Shown here: piece after piece, positions 43,231-52,725 of the stretch
Layout: each line of letters begins with the position of its first letter
How positions within the stretch are numbered: the first letter of the stretch is position 1
Assembly (NCBI GenBank): GCA_030065125.1
Contig: JASJDM010000008.1
Location: 26,556 to 90,555, forward strand
Length of the DNA: 64,000 nt
Source: Lysobacterales bacterium
GTDB lineage: Bacteria; Pseudomonadota; Gammaproteobacteria; Xanthomonadales; SZUA-38
Direction: 5' to 3'
Notes under the pieces: generated by a model
Database searches by the model: none
Told to the model about the DNA's origin: nothing
What the model saw: only the letters and a program-made list of their open reading frames with translations
Made by a program: the position numbers and the translations under genes

Positions 43231-44409
43231 TCATCCGTGGTCAAGCCGGGGTGGCGCCTTGGGCAGGGGAATAGAATCCCTGCCCAGGGCACGGCGGTAA
43301 TCGTTCAGGGCACCCTGACTGTCTCCTTCCTGGGCTTTTAGATCGGCCAGCTCGGCGAAAACTACAGGGTTCGGGCGCAGCCTGACACTGGTCTCGTAGT
43401 GTTCCCGCGCCTTGCCCCAGATTTCGGAACGGGCACAAAGGCGGGCGGTGAGCAGATGCAGGGCGGCGCTGTCCGGATGGGCTTTCAGCCACTTCTCTGC
43501 CTGGGCCAGGTCGGCGCCGGTCCCAGGCAGCTCGCAGTAGAGCTCCATCAGGGGTTCTGACCACTGCTTCCTGATGGCGGCCAGCAGGTCTTTTTCCGCC
43601 GCCTGGCCGGCGCCCAGTTGAACGGCGTTGCCGGCGAATGCCTGCAGGAACTCCAGGTCCATGCGCTGGCCCCGGTCCAGGGATCTCCAAGCGGCCTCCA
43701 GGGCACCAATATCCGGCGCTTTGCTCAGGGACTGCAGGAATCCACGGCGGCGAATCTTGTCGCCCTGCTCGGGGCCGATGATTCCGGCTTTGATCAGGTT
43801 TGGCGCCAGTGCCGCCAGGTCCTGCAGCCGATCCAGGCGCTCGTAGCAACGCGCCAGCAGTTGCAGCACCCGGGGCCGGGTTTCGTTGCTGCGTTTGACC
43901 TGATCCAGGGCATCCAGTGCCAACTGGGGTTCGCCAGCGGCCAGCTGCAGCTGAGCCCTGGTGATGACCACTGAATCCTGCGCCTTTCGGTCCTTGCCGG
44001 CGCTGGCCAGGTATTCCTCCGCCCGCTGCTCACCGCCGCCGCGGTGCGCGGCCTGGGCGGCCCCCAGGTAGCCGACCGCGGGGTTGTCGCTGTTGCGGGC
44101 GGCCTGGGACAGGGCCTTTTCCGCCTTTTTCCAGTTGCCCTCGGACAGCGCCAGCATACCCACCTCGAGCTGGGCGGCCGCGCGGCGCTCGATGAAGCTG
44201 CGCACGGCATTTCCTGGCAGGAACCAGGCCCAGACCAGGAACCGGATCAGCGCGTAGGTTCCCAGCAGCAGGGTGAGCAGCACCAGCAGGTTCATCTCGA
44301 TGGCCCAGCCGCCGGCGCGCACCAGCACGTATCCCTTGAGCACCGGCAGGGCCCAGATGGTGGCGACCGCCAGCAGTGCCGCCAGCAGGATGGCCATCAG
44401 CGCTTTCAT
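43231..44409 (-). CDS. hemY: HemY, heme biosynthesis-associated TPR membrane protein
   Basis: A 392-residue HemY-type protein: two N-terminal membrane helices (MAILLAALLAVATIWALPVL and MNLLVLLTLLLGTYALIRFL) followed by TPR-like helices through the rest. In proteobacteria this gene follows hemX in the hem cluster; its product is thought to organise late heme synthesis at the membrane but is not itself an oxidase. Its start overlaps the hemX stop (ATGA). Confidence 0.92.
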   Translation of the reverse strand: MKALMAILLAALLAVATIWALPVLKGYVLVRAGGWAIEMNLLVLLTLLLGTYALIRFLVWAWFLPGNAVRSFIERRAAAQLEVGMLALSEGNWKKAEKALSQAARNSDNPAVGYLGAAQAAHRGGGEQRAEEYLASAGKDRKAQDSVVITRAQLQLAAGEPQLALDALDQVKRSNETRPRVLQLLARCYERLDRLQDLAALAPNLIKAGIIGPEQGDKIRRRGFLQSLSKAPDIGALEAAWRSLDRGQRMDLEFLQAFAGNAVQLGAGQAAEKDLLAAIRKQWSEPLMELYCELPGTGADLAQAEKWLKAHPDSAALHLLTARLCARSEIWGKAREHYETSVRLRPNPVVFAELADLKAQEGDSQGALNDYRRALGRDSIPLPKAPPRLDHG

Positions 44410-45689
44410 TGAGCGGGATCCTCCACAGCAGCCGCCGGGACCGAGTCCGCCAGTGCCGCGGTGCTCCTGATGTTGCTCAGCTGGCGCAGGGCCGGCGAGA
44501 TGTCCGGCAGCTCGGGGTTCAGATTGATGTCGCGCAGCTCCACCAGCTGCTCCCGGGCTGCCGTGACGCCGCTGTCCCCGGCTTCATAGTAGTCCGTCAG
44601 CCAGCCGGTAACGGCATCGATGGACGCCTCGTACAGAGGCTGTTCGCCCCGCACCGCGGCCAGCTGGGCCACCTGCAGCTGCAGGCGCATGTTTTCACGC
44701 AGCAGCCGCTCTTCCTCCAGGGTCAGCAGCACGGTTTCGGTTTCTTTCTCCCGATGGACCACCACCACCGAGGACAGTACGCCCTTGAAGCGGGCCCACC
44801 ATCCCTCGTCGGTCTCCTCGGGCGTCAACAGGTTGGCGCCGCTGACCTGCAGGCTGCGGCGGGCGTCGATGGGCCAGGCGGCAGAATCCCTGGCCAGTGT
44901 CAGCAGCCGGCCGGACAGCGCTACCCGGTCCGGCAGGTCCACCTGTTTGAGGGACTGGATGTGGGACGCCAGGGTCTGGCGGACCGTGGCATAGCTCGGA
45001 TCGTCCACGGTCTTCAGCTGGTTCATGGCCATGGCCAGGGCCCGTTCGGCCCCAACCGGATCGTTGAACAGCCGCAGGCGCTCATCGGCTGCCCGCATCA
45101 GGTACTCGGTTTCGGACAGCGCCAGCTCGTCGGACACGTTGCTGCGGGTGTCAGCCAGTGCGGTGAGGCTGCCTTCCAGCCGGCCCAGCCGGCGCTCGAC
45201 GCCGCTGACCGCGCGCCGGGTGGTCTCCTCCACAGTGGCGATGGACCGGTCCACGCCCTCCTGGGCCGCCGCCCGTCGCTCCAGCTCCCGTTTCATGCCG
45301 GCCAGTTCGGAGGCGCTGCCGCTGCTCAGTTCTTCCAGCTGGCGCGCCAGGGGCTGGACCCGGCGCTCCACCTCTCCGGCCACGTCCGGCGGTTCCGGAA
45401 ACTCAGGGATTTCGATCTCCGGAGCCTGGGTGGACTGGTACCACAGGAAACCCGTGCCACCGGCCGCACCCAGCGAGATGATCAGCGCCAGGGCGGCAAG
45501 GCCCCTTCCGGACCCTCCGCTCCTGGGGGCTTCCCGGGCAGGCGCTGCCTGGGCAGGCGATGTTGGAGCCGGCCTGTCCTGTTCGGGAAGTGGCGAGCTG
45601 CCTTCGGTTGGTTCCGGCTCTGCTGATCGTTCGGGTGTCGGCGGTGTCTCGTCAGCCGGAGATTGGGGTTTTTCCTTTTCGTCGCTCAT
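44406..45689 (-). CDS. hemX: HemX, membrane protein of the hemCDXY operon
   Basis: A 427-residue protein with a Pro/Ala/Glu-rich cytoplasmic N-terminus (~1-65), a single membrane helix (GLAALALIISLGAAGGTGFL) and a large periplasmic region with coiled-coil character (EVERRVQPLARQLEELSSGS). Database entries often call it uroporphyrinogen-III methyltransferase, but it lacks the SAM-binding motifs of that enzyme. The role in heme synthesis is unclear. It is coupled to hemY by a four-base overlap. Confidence 0.9.
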   Translation of the reverse strand: MSDEKEKPQSPADETPPTPERSAEPEPTEGSSPLPEQDRPAPTSPAQAAPAREAPRSGGSGRGLAALALIISLGAAGGTGFLWYQSTQAPEIEIPEFPEPPDVAGEVERRVQPLARQLEELSSGSASELAGMKRELERRAAAQEGVDRSIATVEETTRRAVSGVERRLGRLEGSLTALADTRSNVSDELALSETEYLMRAADERLRLFNDPVGAERALAMAMNQLKTVDDPSYATVRQTLASHIQSLKQVDLPDRVALSGRLLTLARDSAAWPIDARRSLQVSGANLLTPEETDEGWWARFKGVLSSVVVVHREKETETVLLTLEEERLLRENMRLQLQVAQLAAVRGEQPLYEASIDAVTGWLTDYYEAGDSGVTAAREQLVELRDINLNPELPDISPALRQLSNIRSTAALADSVPAAAVEDPAQ

Positions 45690-45721
45690 GGACAGTCCAG
45701 GTGACCGGGCAAAACACCAGT

Positions 45722-46507
45722 TTATCGGATTTCGCTCTCCGGGCGGATACTTCCGAGCAATGAAATCAGCCCAGCCACTATGGCCCCGTTGTCGGGGCCG
45801 TCTGCGATCAGCACCTGTCGAAAGCCCAGTTCCCGGGCGCGGTCGGCAATACGCGGGCTGATCACCACCGCCGGCCGGGCGCTGAGTGGCCCCGGCAGGC
45901 CGTGGTCGAACAGCTGCAGGCTTTGCTCCAGGATCTGCACGCTGGTGAAGACCACGGCGCTGTGGCTGAAGTGCTCCGACAGCTGCTGCAGTGCTGCAGG
46001 GTCCAGGCTGGCGGGCCGGCGCCGATAGACAAACAGCTCCCGCACATCGACACCACGGCTGGCCAGGGCGGTCTGCAGTCGCTGGCGGCCGCCTCTGGCG
46101 GCCAGTACCAGCACCCGGTCGCCGGCTGCTGGCGCGAATCGGGGATCGGCCAGCATTTCATCCACTCCGCTGCCGCCGCCGGGGTTGTGCACCGGCACGG
46201 ACCAGGCTTTTTGCAGTAGTGCCGCTGTGGTGGCGCCCACCGCCCAGCAGCGCGGGCCGTTGCGGGGCCGGGGCAGCTGCGGCAATGCGAACTCAACCGC
46301 GGCGGGGCTGGTGAACACCAGCCAGTCTCGGTCCGAAAGCGCCGCCAGCATTGCCAGGTCACGCTGCTCCAACGCAACGCCGGCGGTTTCCAGGGCCGGT
46401 TGAACGATGGCCGTGGCCCCCTGCTCACGCAGGGCAGCCACCAGGGTTTCGGCTGACTGCGCAGGGCGGGTGACCAGCACCGCCAGGCCGTCGAGCTTAC
46501 CGCTCAC
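45722..46507 (-). CDS. hemD: Uroporphyrinogen-III synthase
   Basis: A 261-residue two-domain HemD: LAVLVTRPAQSAETLVAALR at the start, WLVFTSPAAVEFAL and later VVFTSVQILEQSL as the paired domain marks. It closes hydroxymethylbilane to uroporphyrinogen III. The start is GTG 46507, overlapping the hemC stop as GTGA; the longer frame upstream is only antisense-like read-through of hemC. Confidence 0.93.
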   Translation of the reverse strand: MSGKLDGLAVLVTRPAQSAETLVAALREQGATAIVQPALETAGVALEQRDLAMLAALSDRDWLVFTSPAAVEFALPQLPRPRNGPRCWAVGATTAALLQKAWSVPVHNPGGGSGVDEMLADPRFAPAAGDRVLVLAARGGRQRLQTALASRGVDVRELFVYRRRPASLDPAALQQLSEHFSHSAVVFTSVQILEQSLQLFDHGLPGPLSARPAVVISPRIADRARELGFRQVLIADGPDNGAIVAGLISLLGSIRPESEIR

Positions 46508-47418
46508 AGGGCAGCAAGGATGTCCCGCGCGCCTGCGTCCAGCAGCCGCTGGCCCAGTTGCGTGCCCAGGCTCTCGGCATCGCTGGCCATGCCTTCGACC
46601 GTGTCCCGCAGCAGCTGCTGACCGTCCGGGCTGGCGACCAGCCCGGCCAGCTCGATGCGCCGGCCCTTGAGCTGGGCGTGACCTGCCACCGGTACCTGGC
46701 AGCTGCCGCCCAGGGTGGCGGAAAAAGCACGCTCGGCGGACACACACAGGCCGGTGCTGTCATCGTGTACCGCACCCACCAGCTCCAGGACCTGGTTATC
46801 TCCGGCGCGGGTCTCGATGCCGATGGCGCCCTGGGCCACGGCCGGCAGGCAGCGCTCCACCGGGATGCGCTGTCCGATGCGTCCGCTCATTTCCAGCCGG
46901 TCCAGGCCGGCGGCGGCCAGCAGGATGGCGTCATAGTCGCCGCGATCCAGCTTTTCCAACCGGGTGTTGACGTTGCCGCGCAGGCTCACCACTTCCAGGT
47001 CGGGCCGCCAGTTGAGCAGCTGGGCCTGGCGGCGCAGGCTGGAAGTGCCGACCCGGGCTGCAGTGGACAGATCATCCACGGTGTGGACGTCGGGACTGAC
47101 CAGGGCATCCCGGGGGTCGTGGCGGTCCAGGATGGCGCCCAGGGCAAACTCCGGCGGCATTTCCGCCGGAACATCCTTCATGGAATGCACGGCAATGTCC
47201 GCCCGGTCTTCCAGCATGGCCTGCTCCAGCTCTTTCAGGAACAGGCCTTTACCGCCAATCCTGGCCAGGGGCTGGTCCAGGATCTGGTCGCCACGGGTGG
47301 ACATGGGCACCAGGATGACGGCCAGGCCGGGGTGTTTTGCCTTGAGTTCCTCTGCCACGAATCTGGCCTGCCACAGGGCCAGCGCACTTTTACGCGTGGC
47401 GATTCGGATTCGGTCCAT
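46504..47418 (-). CDS. hemC: Porphobilinogen deaminase (hydroxymethylbilane synthase)
   Basis: A 304-residue HemC. It opens with IRIATRKSALALWQARFVAE, has the active-site AVHSMKDVPAEMP and attaches its dipyrromethane cofactor through the Cys in LGGSCQVPVAGHA. It joins four porphobilinogens into hydroxymethylbilane. It is preceded by algR (13 bp between) and overlaps hemD. Confidence 0.96.
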   Translation of the reverse strand: MDRIRIATRKSALALWQARFVAEELKAKHPGLAVILVPMSTRGDQILDQPLARIGGKGLFLKELEQAMLEDRADIAVHSMKDVPAEMPPEFALGAILDRHDPRDALVSPDVHTVDDLSTAARVGTSSLRRQAQLLNWRPDLEVVSLRGNVNTRLEKLDRGDYDAILLAAAGLDRLEMSGRIGQRIPVERCLPAVAQGAIGIETRAGDNQVLELVGAVHDDSTGLCVSAERAFSATLGGSCQVPVAGHAQLKGRRIELAGLVASPDGQQLLRDTVEGMASDAESLGTQLGQRLLDAGARDILAAL

Positions 47419-47431
47419 GTTGATTCTGCTT

Positions 47432-48169
47432 TTATAGATGCTTAATGGTCTTACGTACCGCCGGCAGATTGCGCCGGCTCACTTCCAGGGTGCGGTCCGT
47501 GCCGTGCAGGCGGATGATCATTCGGCCTTCGTCCCGCTCCAGCCCGGCGATGGCCGACATGGCCACCAGCGCATTGCGATGGATCCGCAGGAACGTATCG
47601 GTAAATTCCTGCTCCAGGGATTTCAGCGGCTCTTCGATCAGCACTTCTCCCTCGGTATGCACCACGGTGACGTATTTGTGCTCGGCGTGAAGAAATATGA
47701 CGCTGTCCAGCGGGATCAGCTCCAGGTTGCCCCGGATACGTGCGCACAGGTGGGTGCGCTGATCAGGCGCCGGCGGCGTACCGCGCGGTTCGCTGCCGCT
47801 GAAGCGCCGGGCCTTTTCCAGGGCTTCGCGCAGTCGTTCCATCCGCACCGGCTTGACCAGGTAGTCCACTGCGTTGGCTTCGAACGCTTCCAGCGCGTGC
47901 TGGTCGTAGGCGGTACAGAAGATCAGGGTGGGCGAGTCGTCCAGCAGGCGCAGGTGATGGGCGGCCTCCATGCCATCCATCACCGGCATGCGGATATCCA
48001 TCAGCACGACTTCGGGCCGGGACTCCGCAATCACGGTCAGCGCTTCCTTCCCATTGGGCGCGGTGGCCACCACGTCCACATCGCCGATGTCTGACAGCAT
48101 CTGTGCCAGCCGCTCCCGGGCCAGGGGTTCGTCATCGACGATCATGACTTTGAGATTGGCTGCTGACAC
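47432..48169 (-). CDS. algR: LytTR-type response regulator, AlgR
   Basis: A 245-residue regulator: an N-terminal receiver (MIVDDEPLARERL, phosphoacceptor Asp58 in VVLMDIRMP, lysine in YLVKPVRMERL) and a C-terminal LytTR DNA-binding domain (VIFLHAEHKYVTVVHTEGEV, TFLRIHRNALVAMSAI). In pseudomonads AlgR controls alginate, pili and virulence genes; here the target set is unknown. It sits directly between algZ (3-bp gap) and hemC, the usual order. Confidence 0.92.
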   Translation of the reverse strand: MSAANLKVMIVDDEPLARERLAQMLSDIGDVDVVATAPNGKEALTVIAESRPEVVLMDIRMPVMDGMEAAHHLRLLDDSPTLIFCTAYDQHALEAFEANAVDYLVKPVRMERLREALEKARRFSGSEPRGTPPAPDQRTHLCARIRGNLELIPLDSVIFLHAEHKYVTVVHTEGEVLIEEPLKSLEQEFTDTFLRIHRNALVAMSAIAGLERDEGRMIIRLHGTDRTLEVSRRNLPAVRKTIKHL

Positions 48170-48172
48170 GAT

Positions 48173-49237
48173 TCAGGGCTCCGATGGTGTTTCCTGGCGA
48201 TTCATTTGACGGGTGATGGGTATTTTCACCGTCACGGTGAAGCGTTCGCCGTCGTTTTGGGTTTCGATTCTAGCGCGACCGTCATAACGATGCTCCAGGC
48301 GCTGTTCGATATTCTCCAGCGCAATCTGGTTGCCCGGCGGCCTGGCGGTGGAAGGACCGGCCACCGGGTTGTCGATGGTGATCCACCACCAGTCGGCATC
48401 GCTGCCGGAGCTCACCTTGACTTCGCCACCCTCCGGCAGGGGCTGAATACCGTGGTACACCGCGTTCTCGAACAGCGGCTGGAGAATCAGCGGTGGCAGC
48501 AGTTCCCGCACCGGCAGCGGATCCACGTCCCAGCTCACCTGCAGCCGTTCGCCCAGGCGCAGCTGTTCGATGGACACGTAGCGGCGGCAGAGGGTGAGCT
48601 CCTGGCCCAGGGTGCTGTCCGAGTCCCGGCCGCTCAGTGCGGAGCGGAACAGTTCGGACAGGTCTTCAACCGTTCGCTCCGCCACCTCGGGACGGGAGCG
48701 AATGAGGCTGGCAATGGTGTTCATGCTGTTGAACAGGAAATGGGGCCGTATACGCGCCTGCAGCGCGCGCACCTGGGCGTCGGCCCGGGCCTGCAGGTCG
48801 GCCCGCCAGCGCTGCTGCACGTAGTAATAGCGCAGTGCTACCCCGGCCACCAGCGCCGTGATCAGGACGTTGTGGCCAACCACGTCGGTGACTTCCAGGT
48901 TGCTGCGGCTGAGCGGAATGCCCGAGAACTGCTGCAGCCAGACCGCCAGCACCGTCGCCACGGCAACCAGCAGCAGCACCAGCAGGTAGGCGGCGCCCAG
49001 GCCCGCCCGCACGCTCAGCCGATTAAAGGCAGGCCGCAGTTTGCACAGGCAGACCGTGCAGATCATGGTGAGCCATTGCACGAACAGGCTGTTGACGGCG
49101 AGCTCCCGCAGGGGCTGGCTGAATTCCCGTCCCGGTGCCAGGAACATGACCAGCACCAGCAGTTCCGCGCCCACCGCCAGGCCAAACACCACCGGCGGCC
49201 GACAGAAATTGGGAAACCAGGCGGTTTCGGAACTCAT
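48173..49237 (-). CDS. algZ: LytS-type sensor histidine kinase, AlgZ
   Basis: A 354-residue kinase with about four N-terminal membrane helices, a short coiled linker and the His_kinase domain: QARIRPHFLFNSMNTIASLI with the phosphorylatable His, then LPPLILQPLFENAVYHGIQP as the N box, and a glycine-poor ATP lid as in LytS/AlgZ. It pairs with algR next door. Its ATG overlaps the stop of the esterase gene. Confidence 0.9.
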   Translation of the reverse strand: MSSETAWFPNFCRPPVVFGLAVGAELLVLVMFLAPGREFSQPLRELAVNSLFVQWLTMICTVCLCKLRPAFNRLSVRAGLGAAYLLVLLLVAVATVLAVWLQQFSGIPLSRSNLEVTDVVGHNVLITALVAGVALRYYYVQQRWRADLQARADAQVRALQARIRPHFLFNSMNTIASLIRSRPEVAERTVEDLSELFRSALSGRDSDSTLGQELTLCRRYVSIEQLRLGERLQVSWDVDPLPVRELLPPLILQPLFENAVYHGIQPLPEGGEVKVSSGSDADWWWITIDNPVAGPSTARPPGNQIALENIEQRLEHRYDGRARIETQNDGERFTVTVKIPITRQMNRQETPSEP

Positions 49238-49896
49238 GGGGTGCTCAGGATCTCCATCAGGAAACCACGGATATCGGCAACCTCCTCCGGCGTGACGCCA
49301 TGGGCCACCGGGTACTGATGCCAGGTGACCCGGTAGCCCCAGTCGTTCAGGCGGCCTGCGGACAGTTCTCCCAGGCCCACCGGCACCACATCGTCGAACT
49401 GTCCGTGACCTACCCAGACTGGCGTTGCGCGGGAGGCCTCGCTGCGCTCGGTGGCCAGGGCCTGGGGCAGCGGCATGGCGCAGGACAGGGCGATGATTCC
49501 CGCCAGGGCCTCGCTGCGGCGAAGTCCCAGATGCAGCGCCACCGCGCCACCCTGGGAAAAACCCGCCAGCACGGTTCGATGGGACGGGATACCGTCCCGC
49601 TGGAGCTGGTCCAGCAGCCCCTCAACGGACTCAGCCGAGCGGCGGATGCCCTCCTCATCGACCCGCTTTTCGAAATCAAGGCTTGGAATGTCGTACCAGG
49701 CACGCATCACCATGCCGGCGTTGATGGTCACGGGCTGGTGGGGGGCATGAGGAAAAATGAAACGCATCGGCGGCGCATGGTCCCAGTGCAGCTGGGGCAC
49801 CACGGGCTCAAAATCGTGGCCGTCCGCACCCAGACCGTGCAACCACACCACGGCTGCCGTCGGGGACGGCCCCGTGTCCAATTGTATGGCGTCCAT
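49234..49896 (-). CDS. Phospholipase/carboxylesterase (EstB type)
   Basis: A 220-residue alpha/beta hydrolase: AVVWLHGLGADGHDFEPVVP, nucleophile Ser114 in AGFSQGGAVA, Asp in GQFDDVVPV and His in YPVAHGVTPEE. It is a soluble short-chain ester hydrolase. ATG 49896 (MDAIQLDTGP) with an upstream AGGGGA is preferred over an earlier frame opening at 49947. It overlaps algZ by four bases, so esterase, kinase, regulator and heme genes may form one long unit. Confidence 0.9.
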   Translation of the reverse strand: MDAIQLDTGPSPTAAVVWLHGLGADGHDFEPVVPQLHWDHAPPMRFIFPHAPHQPVTINAGMVMRAWYDIPSLDFEKRVDEEGIRRSAESVEGLLDQLQRDGIPSHRTVLAGFSQGGAVALHLGLRRSEALAGIIALSCAMPLPQALATERSEASRATPVWVGHGQFDDVVPVGLGELSAGRLNDWGYRVTWHQYPVAHGVTPEEVADIRGFLMEILSTP

Positions 49897-50026
49897 TGCT
49901 GGCTGTTCCCCTCGCTGCTGCCTGGATCCAGGTGTGTATTGTGGCACAGAGCCCGGCTGGGTCAGGCGGTTGTCTCAGCACCGAATTGATCGCAACCCGG
50001 AAGCGCCTTCGGGATATACTGCCGCC

Positions 50027-50200
50027 ATGAACAGTTCAGTGCGAACCCGATCCATCCTGCTGCTGCTTTCGGCTGCCACCTTCCTGCTGGCTGCATGTGG
50101 CAACAAGGGCGATCTCTACCTGCCGGAGCAGCCGCCAGCGCTGCCTGCGGAGGAATCATCCGGGGAGCCATCCGGACGCAACACCCCCGACTCTTTATGA
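50027..50200 (+). CDS. lptM: LptM (YifL-type) small lipoprotein
   Basis: A 57-residue lipoprotein: signal peptide with lipobox LLAAC, then the invariant GNKGDLYLP of the family. LptM assists oxidative maturation of the LPS translocon LptD/E at the outer membrane. Its stop overlaps the dapF ATG (ATGA), and the lptM-dapF neighbourhood is conserved across gammaproteobacteria. The gene is short enough to be missed by length cutoffs. Confidence 0.88.
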   Translation: MNSSVRTRSILLLLSAATFLLAACGNKGDLYLPEQPPALPAEESSGEPSGRNTPDSL

Positions 50201-51021
50201 CCCAGCTTGGGTTTCACAAAATGCACGGGATCGGCAACGATTTCGTCATCCTGGACGGCCGGGAGCGGATGCCCTCCCTGGAGCCGGCGTGGCTGCAGCA
50301 CCTGGCTGACCGACGTCGCGGGGTGGGCTGCGACCAGGTGCTGGTGGTCACCGGCGGCGAGCCGGATTACGGCTACCGCATCTTCAACGCCGACGGGCAG
50401 GAGGTCGAACAGTGCGGCAACGGGGTACGTTGTGTAGCGCAATGGCTGCACGATCAGGGTGCCATTGGCAACCGGGCCACCCTGAACAGCATGGCGGGGC
50501 CGGTGGGCGTGGAGGTTCTGGAGGCCGGAATGGTGCGGGTCGACATGGGGTCGCCCCAGTTTGACCCGGTCAGCGTGCCGTTCCGGGCCGATCAGCGATC
50601 CGAGCGCTACAAGGTGGTGGTCGATGGCTGGCATATCGATATGGCCATTCTGTCCATGGGTAACCCCCATGCGGTGGTGCTGGTGGACTCCCTGGAGGAC
50701 GCGCCCGTGGCCGAAATCGGGTCGGCACTGCAGCAGCACCCCAGCTTTCCCCAGGCCGTAAACGTTGGATTTGCGCGGATCGACAGCCCGGATCAAATTG
50801 CCCTGCGGGTGTACGAGCGCGGTGTCGGGGAGACCCAGGCCTGCGGCACCGGTGCCTGCGCCGCCGCGGTAGCAGGCATGCTGTGGGGCCTTGCCGAGCC
50901 CCGGGTGACGGTTCGGCTGACCGGCGGGGACCTGGTCATCGAATGGTCCGGTGAGGGAACTCACGTTATGATGACCGGGCCCGCGGAATATGCCTTCGCG
51001 GGCAGCATAGAGCACAGCTGA
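50197..51021 (+). CDS. dapF: Diaminopimelate epimerase
   Basis: A 274-residue DapF. The two catalytic cysteines are in EQCGNGVRC and TQACGTGACA; KMHGIGNDFVILDGR opens the protein. It converts LL- to meso-diaminopimelate for lysine and peptidoglycan. The start at ATG 50197 overlaps lptM; an earlier frame opening at 50095 is rejected because it lies inside lptM. Confidence 0.96.
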   Translation: MTQLGFHKMHGIGNDFVILDGRERMPSLEPAWLQHLADRRRGVGCDQVLVVTGGEPDYGYRIFNADGQEVEQCGNGVRCVAQWLHDQGAIGNRATLNSMAGPVGVEVLEAGMVRVDMGSPQFDPVSVPFRADQRSERYKVVVDGWHIDMAILSMGNPHAVVLVDSLEDAPVAEIGSALQQHPSFPQAVNVGFARIDSPDQIALRVYERGVGETQACGTGACAAAVAGMLWGLAEPRVTVRLTGGDLVIEWSGEGTHVMMTGPAEYAFAGSIEHS

Positions 51022-51023
51022 AT

Positions 51024-51707
51024 ATGTCCGACATCACCGCCGAACAGGTACTGGCGTACCTGGAACAAAACCCCGAATTCCTGGCGCAAAACCCCGGCGC
51101 CCTGGATATCATTCAGATTCCTCACGACACTCCGGGTACTTCGCTGATCGAACACCAGGTGGCGGTGCTGCAGGAACAGAACCGCGAGCTGAAGCGCAAG
51201 CTGCAGCGTTACCACGAGGTGGCGCTGGAAAATGAGTCGCTGCTCGGCCGAATCCACGAAGTGCAGCTGGAGATGGTCCAGGCTGAGTCCCTGGGTGACC
51301 TGTTCGACGCCGTGTCGGATCGCCTCAAGCGCGAGTTCGACTGCGGCCACCTGACCCTGGCGCTGTTTGATGCCGAGGGGCTGCCTCGGCACGAGCTGCT
51401 GGTTGGGCTGGCCAGCGAAAGCGACCGCCGCCTGTTTGCGGAGTTTTCGCAGCAGCCCGAACCGGCCGTGGGCCGGTTGAGCAAGGATCGCCTGAAGGTG
51501 CTGTTTGGCGAAGGGGCTGAACACATCCGCTCCGGCGCCATTGCGCCGCTGGATCCCAACGTGGCTCTGGGCGTACTCGCCCTGGGCAGCGGTGACGAGC
51601 ACCGGTTTCATCCCGGCATGGGCACCCTGTTCCTGAGTCTTCTTGCCCAGACCCTGGGCCGCTGCCTGGCCCAGCGCCTGCCCGAGGTTGAACAGCGCAG
51701 GGCCTGA
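51024..51707 (+). CDS. DUF484 family protein
   Basis: A 227-residue cytoplasmic protein: an N-terminal helical segment (EQVLAYLEQNPEFLAQNPGA), a coiled coil (VAVLQEQNRELKRKLQRYHE) and a GAF-like C-terminal domain. Its function is unknown, but it is conserved between dapF and xerC in many gammaproteobacteria, exactly as here, with two bases after dapF and one base before xerC. Confidence 0.9.
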   Translation: MSDITAEQVLAYLEQNPEFLAQNPGALDIIQIPHDTPGTSLIEHQVAVLQEQNRELKRKLQRYHEVALENESLLGRIHEVQLEMVQAESLGDLFDAVSDRLKREFDCGHLTLALFDAEGLPRHELLVGLASESDRRLFAEFSQQPEPAVGRLSKDRLKVLFGEGAEHIRSGAIAPLDPNVALGVLALGSGDEHRFHPGMGTLFLSLLAQTLGRCLAQRLPEVEQRRA

Positions 51708-51708
51708 C

Positions 51709-52608
51709 ATGATCGCCGGCCAGGTGCAGTCGTTTCTGAGACACCTGTCGGAGGAACGCCGTCTTTCGCCCCGCACCGTGGCGGGCTATGCCCAGGATCT
51801 GCAGCGATTCGCACAATTCGCAGAGCGGCAGGGATACACCCGACCCGGCGACCTGAACCCCGATGCCATTCGCGGACTGGTGGCTGGTGAGCATCGCCGT
51901 GGCCAGTCCAGCCGCAGTATCCAGCGCCTGCTGTCGGCGGTTCGCGGCTATTACCAGTGGCTGCAGCGCGAGCGGCTGGTCAACGCCAATCCGGCCCAGA
52001 ACGTGCGGGCGCCGAAGGGGGACAAACGCCTGCCCGCGGTGCTGGACCCCGACGAGATGGCCACGTTGCTGGACATTCCATCAGACCAGCCCCTGGCATG
52101 CCGGGACAAAGCCATGCTGGAACTGTTCTATTCGTCCGGTCTGCGGCTGTCGGAGCTGGCGGGTCTGAGCTGGACAAACCTGAACCTGGACGACGGTATG
52201 GTGCGGGTACGCGGGAAGGGAGACCGGACCCGGGAGGTGCCTGTGGGCCGCCACGCCGTTGGGGCACTGCGGCGCTGGCAGACCCTGTGGTCTGAGCTTG
52301 CCAGGGACGCCGGTGATGCCGTGTTCATCAGCCGGCGGGGCAAACCCATGCATGTGCGTTCGATCCAGGCAAGGGTCCGGCACTGGGCGGAAAAAAAGGG
52401 TCTGTGGAAAAAAGTGCATCCCCACATGCTGCGGCACTCATTTGCCAGCCACGTGCTGGAGTCCAGCGGCCAGCTGCGCGCAGTACAGGAGTTGCTGGGC
52501 CATGCCGACATTTCAACGACCCAGGTCTACACCCATCTGGACTACCAGCACCTGGCTCGGGTCTACGACAACGCCCACCCCAGGGCAAAAGCCAAGAAAC
52601 CTGACTGA
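51709..52608 (+). CDS. xerC: Tyrosine recombinase XerC
   Basis: A 299-residue XerC. The N-terminal core-binding domain starts VQSFLRHLSEERRLSPRTVA; the catalytic domain has Arg in SSGLRLSELAGL, the HMLRHSFASH box, and the nucleophile Tyr in ISTTQVYTHLD. It resolves chromosome dimers at dif with XerD. Position after DUF484 identifies it as the housekeeping enzyme and not a phage integrase. Confidence 0.95.
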   Translation: MIAGQVQSFLRHLSEERRLSPRTVAGYAQDLQRFAQFAERQGYTRPGDLNPDAIRGLVAGEHRRGQSSRSIQRLLSAVRGYYQWLQRERLVNANPAQNVRAPKGDKRLPAVLDPDEMATLLDIPSDQPLACRDKAMLELFYSSGLRLSELAGLSWTNLNLDDGMVRVRGKGDRTREVPVGRHAVGALRRWQTLWSELARDAGDAVFISRRGKPMHVRSIQARVRHWAEKKGLWKKVHPHMLRHSFASHVLESSGQLRAVQELLGHADISTTQVYTHLDYQHLARVYDNAHPRAKAKKPD

Positions 52609-52725
52609 TCGGTCCCCGGCCCGGGGCGCTCCTTTAAAGCCCGTCGCGGCACCCCCATCTGAAGAAATCCCGTTGTTTCGGGCATACCGCATCCGAATCC
52701 GGGCTGATCTGACTGGAACGATTAA

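Noticed and set aside
44376..45626. 416-codon plus-strand ORF opposite hemX
   Set aside because: Antisense to hemX, which fits the conserved hemCDXY order.
44406..45689. HemX as uroporphyrinogen-III C-methyltransferase
   Set aside because: The SAM-binding motifs of that enzyme are absent; the layout is one membrane helix plus a coiled periplasmic region.
51709..52608. Tyrosine recombinase as evidence for a mobile island
   Set aside because: It sits between DUF484 and hslV in the standard chromosomal order, so it is housekeeping XerC.
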